Shown: one piece after another, positions 27,314 through 35,586 of the stretch
Position numbering within the stretch: position 1 is the stretch's first letter
How the letters are laid out: each line of letters opens with the position of its first letter
NCBI RefSeq assembly: GCF_014192055.1
Contig: NZ_JACHXM010000007.1
Span: 1-64,000 of the forward strand
Direction: 5' to 3'
DNA length: 64,000 bases
DNA from: Halomonas organivorans
GTDB taxonomy: Bacteria; Pseudomonadota; Gammaproteobacteria; Pseudomonadales; Halomonadaceae
Program-made: the position numbers and the translations under genes
The notes under the pieces: generated by a model
What the model was told of the DNA's origin: nothing
Databases searched by the model: none
The model's input: only the letters and a program-made list of their open reading frames with translations

Positions 27314-28198
27314 TCAATCGTCGATCACACCGGCCAGCTGCAGGGCCTCGCTGACGGTGGAGTGGTATTTCTCGGAGAGCCAGGTCAGCGGCAGGCGAAT
27401 GCCCGCCTCGGCCAGCCCCATGCGGTTGAGGGCCCACTTGACGGGAATCGGGTTGGCCTCGATGCCCAGGTTGGTGTGCAGCGGCATCAGGCGAGTATTG
27501 ATCTGGTGAGCCTTGTCGGCTTCACCGGCGACCGCGGCGGCGCACAGCTCGTGCATGGCGCGGGGAGCGACGTTGGCCGTCACCGAGATATCGCCGTGGC
27601 CGCCCATCAGCATGAAGTCGCAGGCGGTGCCGTCGTCGCCGGAATAGAGCATGAAGTCGCTGCCCTTGAGTCGGGCGATCAGGTCCTCTGCCCGCTCCAG
27701 GTTGCCGGTGGCATCCTTGAGGCCGACGATATTATCCACCTCGGCCAGCCGCAGCACGGTCTCGTTGTAAAGATCCGAGCAGGTGCGTCCCGGCACGTTG
27801 TAGAGAATCACCGGCAGGTTGCTGCCCTCGGCCACGGCCTTGAAGTGCTGGTAGAGGCCTTCCTGGGTGGGCTTGTTGTAGTAGGGGCAGACCGACAGGC
27901 AGTAGTCCGCCCCCACCTCGCTGGCGTAACGCGCCAGTTCCACCGCCTCGGAGGTGGCATTGGCGCCGGTGCCGGCGATCACCGGGATGCGCCCGCCGAC
28001 CTCCTCGACCACGGCACGGATCACGTCGAAGTGCTCGGCGAACGACATGGTGGTCGGCTCGCCGGTAGTGCCCGCCGCGACGATGGCATCGGTGCCGTTG
28101 TCCAGATGGAAGTTGACCAGGGCCCGCAGGGCCTCCCAGTCGATATCGCCATTGACCTTCATCGGTGTCGCCAGCGCGACGATGCTACCCGTGATCAT
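27314..28198 (-). CDS. dapA: 4-hydroxy-tetrahydrodipicolinate synthase
   Basis: Condenses pyruvate with aspartate semialdehyde, the first committed step to lysine and diaminopimelate. In the 294-residue TIM-barrel the catalytic set is intact: T44 and T45 in AAGTTGE, Y133 in LYNVPGRT and the Schiff-base K161 in GLKDATGN, with numbering identical to E. coli. It is first in the dapA-bamC-MBL-purC run and divergent from bcp. The gcvR-like gene that sits between dapA and bcp in Pseudomonas is missing here. Confidence 0.97.
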   Translation of the reverse strand: MITGSIVALATPMKVNGDIDWEALRALVNFHLDNGTDAIVAAGTTGEPTTMSFAEHFDVIRAVVEEVGGRIPVIAGTGANATSEAVELARYASEVGADYCLSVCPYYNKPTQEGLYQHFKAVAEGSNLPVILYNVPGRTCSDLYNETVLRLAEVDNIVGLKDATGNLERAEDLIARLKGSDFMLYSGDDGTACDFMLMGGHGDISVTANVAPRAMHELCAAAVAGEADKAHQINTRLMPLHTNLGIEANPIPVKWALNRMGLAEAGIRLPLTWLSEKYHSTVSEALQLAGVIDD

Positions 28199-28324
28199 CC
28201 TCTTCTTGTCCTCTCGCTACCTGCCGGACGACCGCAGCGCCTCGGTCGCCATGGGATACCCGCTTTCACCCGCGGGCTCGATGCCAAGGGTCAAATGGTA
28301 CTCAGGGCTCGAGAGCCTGTACAG

Positions 28325-28344
28325 CGGCGACTTTACAGTCGCCG
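28325..28344. promoter_or_regulatory. Inverted repeat in the dapA/bcp intergenic region
   Basis: CGGCGACT-TTAC-AGTCGCCG forms a perfect 8-bp hairpin about 50 bases upstream of bcp in the 197-base divergent region. It could be an operator or part of the bcp leader. No regulator can be named. Confidence 0.4.
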
Positions 28345-28395
28345 GCGGGTTGCGTGTAATCGTTCCCTTCATTCCCCCCGATTGGAGACATGCCC

Positions 28396-28872
28396 ATGAG
28401 CGTCAGCCTCGGCCAGCCGGTGCCCGACTTCACCGCCACCGCCACCGGCGATACCACCCTGAGCCTCTCGGAACTGCGCGGTCGCCAGGTAGTGGTCTAT
28501 TTCTATCCCAAGGCCAGCACGCCCGGCTGTACCACCGAGGGCGGCGACTTCCGCGACCGCAAGGATGACTTCGACGCCGCCAACACGGTGATCGTCGGCG
28601 TCTCCCGGGACGGCATCCGCGCCCAGGAGAACTTCAAGGCCAAGCAATCCTTCAACTTCACCCTGCTCTCCGACAAGGACGAGGTGGTGTGCAAGCTGTT
28701 CGACGTGATCAAGCTCAAGAAGCTCTACGGCAAGGAGCACCTGGGGATCGAGCGCAGCACCTTCCTGATCGACGCCGACGGCAAGCTGGCTCGCGAATGG
28801 CGCAAGGTGAAGGTCAAGGGGCACGCCGACGAGGTGCTGGCGGCCGCCCAGGCGCTGCACGGCGGCCAGTGA
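28396..28872 (+). CDS. bcp: Thioredoxin-dependent peroxiredoxin Bcp, apparently lacking the usual resolving cysteine
   Basis: A 158-residue Bcp/PrxQ peroxiredoxin that reduces hydroperoxides in the cytosol. The peroxidatic cysteine is C45 in ASTPGCTTEGGDFRD. The resolving cysteine usually found five residues later is Gly50 here, so it may work as a 1-Cys enzyme or use C99. The ATG at 28396 is preferred to the one six bases earlier because GGAG is then 8 bases upstream. It is convergent with perM. Confidence 0.93.
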   Translation: MSVSLGQPVPDFTATATGDTTLSLSELRGRQVVVYFYPKASTPGCTTEGGDFRDRKDDFDAANTVIVGVSRDGIRAQENFKAKQSFNFTLLSDKDEVVCKLFDVIKLKKLYGKEHLGIERSTFLIDADGKLAREWRKVKVKGHADEVLAAAQALHGGQ

Positions 28873-28911
28873 GGCACGACGCACGGCAGGCATGAGCGCC
28901 CGCCGGCGGAC

Positions 28912-28940
28912 CCTGAGGCCGCCGACATGGCGGCCTCAGG
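28912..28940. terminator. Bidirectional terminator between bcp and perM
   Basis: Perfect 12-bp arms CCTGAGGCCGCC / GGCGGCCTCAGG with a 5-base loop lie between the convergent genes. The right arm contains the perM stop codon (28936-28938), so the hairpin starts inside the perM coding end. Confidence 0.65.
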
Positions 28941-30045
28941 ACTCTTCCATCGCCTCGGGCTGGGTGGCCGCCTCCTCCTGGCGATGCTGCTGGATGCCCC
29001 GGGGCCAGGCGTAGACCAGCGCCTTGAGCAGGGTAGCCAGCGGGATGGCGAAGAAGATCCCCCAGAATCCCCAGACGCCACCGAAGAACAGCACCGCCAG
29101 GATGATCGACACCGGATGCAGGTTCACCGCCTCGGAGAACAGCACCGGTACCAGGACGTTGCCATCCAGCGCCTGGATCACGCCGTAGGCGATCAGCACA
29201 TAGAGGAACTGCTCGCCTACACCGAAGTGGAAACCGGCCACCGCCGCTACCGGCACCGTCGCCACCGCGGCGCCGATGTAGGGCACCAGCACCGACAGCC
29301 CTACCAGCACCGCCAACAGCGCCGAATAGGGCAGGCCGAAGAAGGCGAAGGTGAAGAACGCCACGGTACCGACGATCACGATCTCGGTAACCTTGCCGCG
29401 CACGTAGTTGGCGATCTGGGCGTCCATCTCCTGCCACACCCGCGTCATCAGCCCGCGCCGGCGCGGCAGCAGCGACACCGCGAAGCCCACCAGCCGATCC
29501 CGATCCTTGAGCATGAAGAACACCAGGATCGGCACCAGCACCAGGTAGACGATCAGCCCCACGATATTGCCCAGCGAGGCCAGCGACAGCGACAGCGCCC
29601 GCTGGCCGAGCTGGGTCACCTCGCGGCCGGCCATGCCCACCCAGTTCTGGATCTGGTCCGGGGTGATCAACTGCGGATAGCGGGTCTGGAGGTTGTCGAG
29701 CAACTGCTGGCCGCTGGCGAACATCCTCGGCGTCTCCTGCACCAGGTTGACCAGCTGGGTCCAGATCAGCGGCAGCAGGATCAGCGCCATGGCCAGCAGC
29801 ACGCCGATGAAGGCCAGGTAGACCAGCATCACCGCCAGGAAATGCGGCACGCGGCGGCGGGTCAAGGCATTGACCCCGCCCTGCAGCAGGAAGGCGATGA
29901 CCAGGGCAGTGAGGAACGGCGCGAGCATCCTGCCCAGCCAGATCACCACCGCGAAGCCCACCACCAGGACCACCAGCAGGATCACCGCCTCCTCGTCGGA
30001 GAGGTAATGGTCGACCCAGCCGCGCAGTACCGATCTCAGCGTCAT
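28936..30045 (-). CDS. perM: AI-2E/PerM-family membrane protein
   Basis: A 369-residue inner-membrane protein with about seven to eight transmembrane segments in the PerM/TqsA (AI-2 exporter) layout. Two helices lie near residues 20-70, a soluble helical stretch follows at 95-150, and conserved pore-like segments include VPYIGAAVATVPV and WGFWGIFFAIPLATLLKAL near the C-terminus. The ATG at 30045 overlaps the TusA-like stop by four bases. The transported substrate of PerM homologues is uncertain, so AI-2 export should not be assumed. Confidence 0.88.
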   Translation of the reverse strand: MTLRSVLRGWVDHYLSDEEAVILLVVLVVGFAVVIWLGRMLAPFLTALVIAFLLQGGVNALTRRRVPHFLAVMLVYLAFIGVLLAMALILLPLIWTQLVNLVQETPRMFASGQQLLDNLQTRYPQLITPDQIQNWVGMAGREVTQLGQRALSLSLASLGNIVGLIVYLVLVPILVFFMLKDRDRLVGFAVSLLPRRRGLMTRVWQEMDAQIANYVRGKVTEIVIVGTVAFFTFAFFGLPYSALLAVLVGLSVLVPYIGAAVATVPVAAVAGFHFGVGEQFLYVLIAYGVIQALDGNVLVPVLFSEAVNLHPVSIILAVLFFGGVWGFWGIFFAIPLATLLKALVYAWPRGIQQHRQEEAATQPEAMEES

Positions 30046-30290
30046 CGGGACGCCTCCCCAGCCTTGAGGATCCAGTAATGGTAGACCTCGCCCCGCTCCT
30101 CTCTGGCCGGCATTTCGTGCCCGCTCTGGGCGATGAAGGTTTCGAAGTCGCGCCAGGAGCCGGCATCGGTGGCCATCACCTCCAGCACCTGGCCGGGGGC
30201 AAGGCGCGACAGCGCCTGCTTGGCCTTGAGCAAAGGCAGCGGACAGGGAAGTCCCCGTGCATCGAGGACGTCGTCGGGTTGCACAGCCAT
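30042..30290 (-). CDS. TusA-family sulfur-carrier protein
   Basis: An 82-residue TusA/SirA-fold protein with the signature LDARGLPCPLPLLKAKQAL; C16 is the persulfide-carrying cysteine. The ATG at 30290 has GGGAGAC upstream. It is coupled to perM by a four-base overlap and divergent from bepA. In Pseudomonas aeruginosa the gene in the same place (PA1006) has been reported to matter for molybdenum homeostasis. A role in molybdenum-cofactor sulfuration here is therefore more likely than classical tRNA thiolation, but unproven. Confidence 0.88.
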   Translation of the reverse strand: MAVQPDDVLDARGLPCPLPLLKAKQALSRLAPGQVLEVMATDAGSWRDFETFIAQSGHEMPAREERGEVYHYWILKAGEASR

Positions 30291-30432
30291 GATGTCTCCC
30301 GGGAGAATGCCTGAGGCATGCCGACGCGGCAGTCGCCGCATGTGGCATGATTGCCTGCGATTTAAAGGCACTTTCCCCCCCGAATCAATGTCGGAGGGAT
30401 TCCGCTCCCGCTCGCGCCCGACGAGGATGACC

Positions 30433-31938
30433 ATGCTGCGTCGACTCCTGCCCTGCCTGCCCGCCCTCGCTCTATGCCAGGCATTGAGCGCTTCGGCCTT
30501 CGACCAGGAGCTGGCACTCGATCTCCCCAACCGGGCGACGACCACCTCGGCCTTCGACGAGCAGCCGACCTTCGAGCTACCGAGCCTGGTCAGCGGCAGC
30601 ACCCAGGCGGTGAGCGGCGAGGAGGTCCGGCTGGGCCGGGCCTGGCTGCGCCAGTTCCGCGCCCACGCCCCGCTATGGCAGGATCCCATCGCCGCCGACT
30701 ACCTGGCCTCGCTGGTGGCGCGACTACTGCCCTACAGTCACGTCGGCGGCATCGACCCGGTGATCACTCTGGTCGCCAGCGAGCGCCTCAACGCCTTCGC
30801 CGTGCCCGGCGGCGTGATCGGCGTCAATGCGGGGCTGTTCGCCTTCGCCGAGGGCGAGGCCCCGCTGGCCTCGGTGCTCGCCCACGAACTCGGCCATCTT
30901 TCTCAGCGCCACTTCGCCCGCGGCCAGGCGCGCGCCGAGCAGACCCGCATCCCGGCCATGGCGGCCATGCTCGCCGGCATGCTGATCGCCGCAGGCGGCG
31001 GCGGCGACGCCGGTATCGCCGCCGCCATGGGCTCGCAGGCCGCGCTCGTGCAGGATCAACTGGCCTATTCGCGACGCTTCGAACGCGAGGCCGACCGGCT
31101 GGGCCTGCAGACCCTGGCCGACGCCGGCTACGACCCCCAGGCCATGGTCGAGATGTTTCGCACCATGCAGCACATGGTCGCCCTGCAGGGCGGTAATCCG
31201 CCGGAATTCCTGCTCACCCACCCGATGACCGAATCGCGTATCAGCGACGCCCAGGCGCGGGTAGCCCAGCTCTCCGTCACCTCGCCGCGGCACGACGACA
31301 TCGAATTCCAGCTGGTGCGTGCCCGGGCCCTGCTGGCCATCCACGATCAGGCCCCCCGTCAGGCGCAGACAAGACTGGCCCGAGGCGGCGCGCCGGAGTC
31401 GGCCCGGCGCTACCTGACGGCGCTGATCGATGCCCAGGAAGGCCGCACCGATGCCGCGCTCTCGACCCTGGACGCCCTGGCCTCGCAGCTGCCGGATCTG
31501 GCCCTGATCCCGGCATCCGCCGCCAAGGTGGCGCTTGACGCAGGACGAGTGGACGACGCTATCGATCGCAGCCGACACCAGCTGCGGCTGATGCCCGGCT
31601 ACGTCCCGGCCAGCCTGCTGCTGGGCGAGGCCCTGCTGCAGCGCGATCCCGACGACGCCTACCGGATACTGCGTGAGCTGGCCGCCCGGCGACCGGAGGA
31701 TCCGCAGGTGTTCACGCTGCTGGCCGAGGCCGCCGGGCGCAGCGGCCACCGTGCCTGGGGACACCTGGCCCGCGCCGAACAGCTGCAGCTGACCGGCCAC
31801 ATCGACCGCGGCATCGAGCAGCTCGACGTGGCCAAGGAGGTCGCCGAGGAAAGCGGCGATGCCAACGCCCTGGCCAAGGTCGAGCAGCGCCGCGAGGCCT
31901 TCGTCGGCTATCGGGAGACGATGGAGGACTTTCGCTGA
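30433..31938 (+). CDS. bepA: Periplasmic M48 metalloprotease with TPR repeats (BepA-like)
   Basis: A 501-residue protease/chaperone for outer-membrane protein quality control (E. coli BepA 487). It has a signal peptide (about 1-19, LPALALCQALSASA), an M48 domain with zinc site H151-E-x-x-H155 and third ligand E219, then TPR helices from about 310 to the end. The ATG at 30433 was chosen since GAGG lies 6 bases before it; an ATG two codons upstream is possible. The stop codon TGA is the first three bases of a TGACAGC repeat. Confidence 0.92.
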   Translation: MLRRLLPCLPALALCQALSASAFDQELALDLPNRATTTSAFDEQPTFELPSLVSGSTQAVSGEEVRLGRAWLRQFRAHAPLWQDPIAADYLASLVARLLPYSHVGGIDPVITLVASERLNAFAVPGGVIGVNAGLFAFAEGEAPLASVLAHELGHLSQRHFARGQARAEQTRIPAMAAMLAGMLIAAGGGGDAGIAAAMGSQAALVQDQLAYSRRFEREADRLGLQTLADAGYDPQAMVEMFRTMQHMVALQGGNPPEFLLTHPMTESRISDAQARVAQLSVTSPRHDDIEFQLVRARALLAIHDQAPRQAQTRLARGGAPESARRYLTALIDAQEGRTDAALSTLDALASQLPDLALIPASAAKVALDAGRVDDAIDRSRHQLRLMPGYVPASLLLGEALLQRDPDDAYRILRELAARRPEDPQVFTLLAEAAGRSGHRAWGHLARAEQLQLTGHIDRGIEQLDVAKEVAEESGDANALAKVEQRREAFVGYRETMEDFR

Positions 31939-31956
31939 CAGCTGACAGCTGACAGC
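31936..31956 (+). repeat. TGACAGC triplicate at the bepA stop
   Basis: Three tandem copies of TGACAGC begin with the bepA stop codon and run straight into the AGCTGGA array, with the last AGC shared. Confidence 0.9.
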
Positions 31957-32051
31957 TGGAAGCTGGAAGCTGGAAGCTGGAAGCTGGAAGCTGGAAGCTG
32001 GAAGCTGGAAGCTGGAAGCTGGAAGCTGGAAGCTGGAAGCTGGAAGCTGGA
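31954..32051 (+). repeat. AGCTGGA heptamer tandem array, copy 2
   Basis: Fourteen perfect copies of AGCTGGA in the convergent interval between bepA and nadA. Same unit, orientation and downstream sequence as 1-84. Copy number differs (14 here, at least 12 there), as expected if it varies by slippage. Confidence 0.95.
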
Positions 32052-32135
32052 AGACAGCATGAACCCCGCCATCATCGGGTCAAGGGTTTTCTTCCAGCTT
32101 CAAGCTTATGACTTCAAGCTCCGGGCGAAGCCCGG
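32052..32135 (+). repeat. Conserved tail of the AGCTGGA element, copy 2
   Basis: 84 bases nearly identical to 85-168. It contains CTTCCAGCTTC, the reverse complement of the array sequence, and ends with the CCGGGC-GAA-GCCCGG hairpin (32121-32135). A further CTCTTCCAGCT follows just outside it. Transcripts through it could fold back on the array. It lies between the 3' ends of bepA and nadA and may act as a transcription barrier. Confidence 0.85.
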
Positions 32136-32163
32136 CGGGCGCTCTTCCAGCTCCCGGCGACGC

Positions 32164-33192
32164 CTAGCGATTGAACTCGAGCATCCGCGTGAGCGGCTTG
32201 AGCGCCGCCTGACGCAGCTCGTCGCCAACGTGGATCTCACCTTCGCCCTCGCGCAGCGCGCTGGCCAGGTTGTCCAGGGCATTCATCGCCATCCACGGGC
32301 AGTGGGCGCAGCTCCTGCAGGTGGCACCGTTGCCGGCAGTGGGCGCCTCGAACAGGGTCTTCTCGGGCACCGCCTGCTGCATCTTGAAGAAGATGCCGCG
32401 GTCGGTGGCCACGATCAGTTCCTCGTTGGGCAGCGCCTTGGCGGCATTGATCAGCTGCGAGGTAGAGCCCGCGACGTCGGCCAGCTCGACCACCGAGGCC
32501 GGCGACTCGGGATGCACCAGCACCGCGGCATCGGGATACAGGCCCTTGAGGTCCTCGACGCCCTTGGCCTTGAACTCCTCGTGAACGATGCAGGCCCCGT
32601 CCCACAGCAGCATGTCGGCACCGGTCTGCTTCTGGATATAGCCGCCAAGATGCTTGTCCGGCGCCCACAGGATCTTCTCGCCGCGTGCCTTCAGGTGCTC
32701 GATCACGTCCACCGCAATCGACGAAGTCACCACCCAGTCGGCACGCGCCTTCACCGCCGCCGAGGTATTGGCGTAGACCACCACGGTGCGGTCGGGATGC
32801 TGGTCGCAAAAGGCACTGAACTCGTCGGCCGGGCAGCCCACGTCCAGCGAGCAGGTCGCCTCCAGGGTGGGCATCAGCACGCGCTTCTCCGGCGAGAGGA
32901 TCTTGGCCGTCTCGCCCATGAAGCGTACGCCCGCCACCACCAGGGTGTCGGCGGGATGACGGGCGCCGAAGCGCGCCATCTCCAGCGAATCCGCCACGCA
33001 GCCGCCGGTTTCCTCGGCGAGCTGCTGGATGGCATCGTCGGTGTAATAGTGGGCCACCAGCACGGCGTTGTTGGCCGCGAGCAGACGCTTGATCTCCTCG
33101 ATGCGGGCCTGATCCTCGGCGGGAATACGCGTGGGGCAATAGGAACGTGCCAGCTGCTCACGCAGCTCGGCGCGGGAAGTCATGATCGTCAT
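32164..33192 (-). CDS. nadA: Quinolinate synthase A
   Basis: [4Fe-4S] enzyme that condenses iminoaspartate with dihydroxyacetone phosphate to quinolinate. About 342 residues (E. coli 347). Cluster-ligand cysteines are in [21 protein letters not shown] and [15 protein letters not shown]; the [11 protein letters not shown] and [11 protein letters not shown] substrate segments are present. The start is uncertain: ATGs at 33192 and 33183 both have weak ribosome sites. No nadB is nearby. NadC, the next enzyme, is at 12240. Confidence 0.96.
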   Translation of the reverse strand: MTIMTSRAELREQLARSYCPTRIPAEDQARIEEIKRLLAANNAVLVAHYYTDDAIQQLAEETGGCVADSLEMARFGARHPADTLVVAGVRFMGETAKILSPEKRVLMPTLEATCSLDVGCPADEFSAFCDQHPDRTVVVYANTSAAVKARADWVVTSSIAVDVIEHLKARGEKILWAPDKHLGGYIQKQTGADMLLWDGACIVHEEFKAKGVEDLKGLYPDAAVLVHPESPASVVELADVAGSTSQLINAAKALPNEELIVATDRGIFFKMQQAVPEKTLFEAPTAGNGATCRSCAHCPWMAMNALDNLASALREGEGEIHVGDELRQAALKPLTRMLEFNR

Positions 33193-33446
33193 CGTGTCTA
33201 CCACTGTGACCGGCAGGGGCTCCCCCTGCATTGCACCAGGTGCCAACGCACGTGCGCTCCGCACGCCGCGACACACCCGTGGGTCAACCGTCGCGTCTAC
33301 CGCCGTGGCCGACCCGTCTCCATTCTAGCCGGAACGCGCGCGCCGCGCCCGCACCGTGCAAGAAAAATGACAGCCCTCGATCATGACGCCGTCATGATCC
33401 CCTTGCAAGGCCCGCGGCCGGCCGAGTCGTCGACCGCTCACGCATG

Positions 33447-33480
33447 AAAAACGCCCCTGCCTCGGGGAGGCAGGGGCGTC
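33447..33480 (-). terminator. Intrinsic terminator after the tRNA-Lys genes
   Basis: On the minus strand a perfect 13-bp stem ACGCCCCTGCCTC / GAGGCAGGGGCGT with a 3-base loop is followed by TTTTT. It lies 6 bases past the 3' end of the second tRNA gene, a textbook Rho-independent terminator. Confidence 0.93.
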
Positions 33481-33485
33481 GAATC

Positions 33486-33561
33486 TGGTGGGTCGTGTAG
33501 GATTCGAACCTACGACCAATTGGTTAAAAGCCAACTGCTCTACCAACTGAGCTAACGACCC
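33486..33561 (-). tRNA. tRNA-Lys (anticodon TTT), downstream copy
   Basis: A 76-base cloverleaf including encoded CCA. Acceptor arms are GGGTCGT/ACGACCC, the D-arm contains AGCTCAGTTGGTAGAGC, the anticodon loop CTTTTAA has TTT, and the T-arm contains GTTCGAATC. Sequence is identical to the copy at 33603-33678. Confidence 0.97.
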
Positions 33562-33602
33562 GTGATGCATGGCGGCTCAGTCGCCATGAATCCAGGTTCG
33601 GA

Positions 33603-33678
33603 TGGTGGGTCGTGTAGGATTCGAACCTACGACCAATTGGTTAAAAGCCAACTGCTCTACCAACTGAGCTAACGACCC
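33603..33678 (-). tRNA. tRNA-Lys (anticodon TTT), promoter-proximal copy
   Basis: A 76-base tRNA with encoded CCA, identical to the following copy and separated from it by 41 bases. Both are transcribed from the promoter at 33695-33723 and end at the terminator at 33447-33480. Confidence 0.97.
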
Positions 33679-33694
33679 CTCCGAACGGGTGCAG

Positions 33695-33723
33695 ATAATA
33701 CGGATATGCCCCCGGCCTGGCAA
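33695..33723 (-). promoter_or_regulatory. Promoter of the tRNA-Lys operon
   Basis: On the minus strand TTGCCA (-35) and TATTAT (-10) are separated by exactly 17 bases, with transcription expected to start about 10 bases before the first tRNA. The region after the -10 (CTGCACCCG) is GC-rich, as in stringently controlled stable-RNA promoters. Confidence 0.75.
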
Positions 33724-33817
33724 GGACTTTTTTGCCTTTGATCGACTTTCCCGGCAGCAGGACCGGCGGTGCTCGTGCTTGCCGTCAGCACGAGCACCGA
33801 CAGCGCCACCCTCAGGC

Positions 33818-34669
33818 TCAGCGACGCGACTTGGGCTTGCGCATCGCCTGCACCGGACGGCGCTTGTGCTTGTCGCGACTCCAGCGGTTCTTCTCGTCGG
33901 GCGTCAGCTCAGGCACCTTGCGCGATGGCAGTCCGGCCATTTCGGCCAGGTCGTCGACCTCCTCCTGGCTGAGCTCCACCCATTCGCTGGCCTTGGCCCG
34001 CTTGTCGAGGAAGATGTTGCCGTAGCGCACTCGCTTGAGGCGGCTGACGGTCAGGCCCTGCGACTCCCACAGCCGGCGCACCTCGCGATTGCGCCCCTCC
34101 ATGATCACCACATGGAACCAGGTGTTGATGCCTTCGCCGCCGAACTCCTGAACGTCGGTAAAGCGCGCCGGGCCATCGTCGAGCATCACCCCCTCGACCA
34201 TGGCCTTGACGTTCTGCGGCTGGACCTCACCCATTACCCGCACGGCGTACTCACGCTCGATCTGGGTCGAGGGATGCATCAGCCGGTTGGCCAGCTCGCC
34301 GTCGGTGGTGAACAGCAGCAGGCCGCTGGTGTTGATGTCGAGGCGGCCGATGGCGATCCAGCGCTCCCCCTTTAGGCGTGGCAGGCGATCGAAGACGGTG
34401 CGTCGCCCTTCCGGGTCCTTGCGGGTGCACAGCTCGCCTTCCGGCTTGTTGTACATGATCACCCGCCGCGGCACTTCCTCGGCGGCGCGCAGGGTCACCG
34501 GGCGATCGTCGAAGGCAACCTTGTCGCGGGTCTCGATGCGATCACCCAGGGTCGCCACCTGGCCGTTGACCTTGACCCGGCCATCGGCGATGGCGGCTTC
34601 CATCTCGCGGCGCGAGCCCAGGCCGGCCCTGGCCAGGACCTTTTGCAGTTTCTCGGTGGTGGTGCTCAT
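33818..34669 (-). CDS. rluB: 23S rRNA pseudouridine(2605) synthase RluB
   Basis: A 283-residue RsuA-family pseudouridine synthase. An S4 RNA-binding domain covers residues 1-60 ([20 protein letters not shown]). The catalytic motif [14 protein letters not shown] has nucleophile D111. The C-terminal tail is basic. RluB rather than RluE or RluF is chosen from the scpA-scpB-rluB context and length. The start overlaps the scpB stop by one base (TGATG). Confidence 0.93.
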   Translation of the reverse strand: MSTTTEKLQKVLARAGLGSRREMEAAIADGRVKVNGQVATLGDRIETRDKVAFDDRPVTLRAAEEVPRRVIMYNKPEGELCTRKDPEGRRTVFDRLPRLKGERWIAIGRLDINTSGLLLFTTDGELANRLMHPSTQIEREYAVRVMGEVQPQNVKAMVEGVMLDDGPARFTDVQEFGGEGINTWFHVVIMEGRNREVRRLWESQGLTVSRLKRVRYGNIFLDKRAKASEWVELSQEEVDDLAEMAGLPSRKVPELTPDEKNRWSRDKHKRRPVQAMRKPKSRR

Positions 34670-35586
34670 CAGTCGTCTGTCTCACTGGTAGTGGGTTCCG
34701 CCCCCGGAGCAGCGTCATCGTCGACGCGGCCCCGGGCACGTTCGGACAGGCGAGCTTCCAGGTCGGCGAAGCTCAACCCCGTCCGCTCGGACGCCGTCCC
34801 GGCGTGGTCATCGTCAGCCGTCCCGGCTGTCGTCTTGCCGGCCGCCTCACCCGGCTTGGGCGTCGAGGCGGCCCTGGTCGCGTCGAGGAGGTGATCCTGT
34901 GCGATATCGTCGGCGGTATCATTCCCCTCCGTCTCGCCTTCGCTCTGGGCCTCTTCGACCCGCTCATCCTGCCCGGGCTCATCCGCCTGGGCCAGCAGCT
35001 CATGCTGGGGCGGCGGCGGAGTGTCCTCGAGCGATTCCTCCGGCTCGGCGAATTCCTTGAGTTCGTGCATCGGCGGCAGCTCGTCGAGGGTCTTGAGCCC
35101 GAAGTCGTCGAGAAAGGCCCGGGTCGTGGCGTAGACCGCCGGGCGCCCCGGCACGTCGCGATGCCCCACCACCCTCACCCAGCCGCGCTCGACCAGGGTG
35201 CGCATGATCGAGCCGCTGACCGTGACGCCGCGCACCTCCTCGATATCGCCGCGGGTCACCGGCTGACGATAGGCGATCAGTGCCAGGGTCTCCAGCAGCG
35301 CCCGGGAGTAGCGCTGGGGGCGCTCGTCCCACAGCCGCGATACCCAGCTCGACAAGCGCGGACGGATGCGCAGCTGGTAGCCCGAGGCGGTCTCCAGCAG
35401 CTCCATGGCGCCGCGCTCGTGGCGCACCTCGAGCCGTCCGAGCGCCTCACGCAGTGCCCGACGCGGCGGGCGCTCGTGGTCATCGAACAGCCCTTCCAGG
35501 CGATCCAGCGACAGCGGCTCTCCGGCCGCCAGCAGCGCGGCCTCGAGGATCTCGTCCAGGGTATCGGGGAATTCCATGGCGGTCAT
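34669..35586 (-). CDS. scpB: Chromosome segregation/condensation protein ScpB with a long acidic tail
   Basis: ScpB dimerises through winged-helix domains and binds ScpA in the SMC-ScpAB condensin. Residues 1 to about 185 are the two winged helices ([49 protein letters not shown]). Residues about 185-305 are a low-complexity tail rich in Glu, Asp, Thr, Ala and Pro, so the protein is far longer than the core ScpB (about 190-200). The four-base overlap with scpA sets the start. Confidence 0.93.
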   Translation of the reverse strand: MTAMEFPDTLDEILEAALLAAGEPLSLDRLEGLFDDHERPPRRALREALGRLEVRHERGAMELLETASGYQLRIRPRLSSWVSRLWDERPQRYSRALLETLALIAYRQPVTRGDIEEVRGVTVSGSIMRTLVERGWVRVVGHRDVPGRPAVYATTRAFLDDFGLKTLDELPPMHELKEFAEPEESLEDTPPPPQHELLAQADEPGQDERVEEAQSEGETEGNDTADDIAQDHLLDATRAASTPKPGEAAGKTTAGTADDDHAGTASERTGLSFADLEARLSERARGRVDDDAAPGAEPTTSETDD

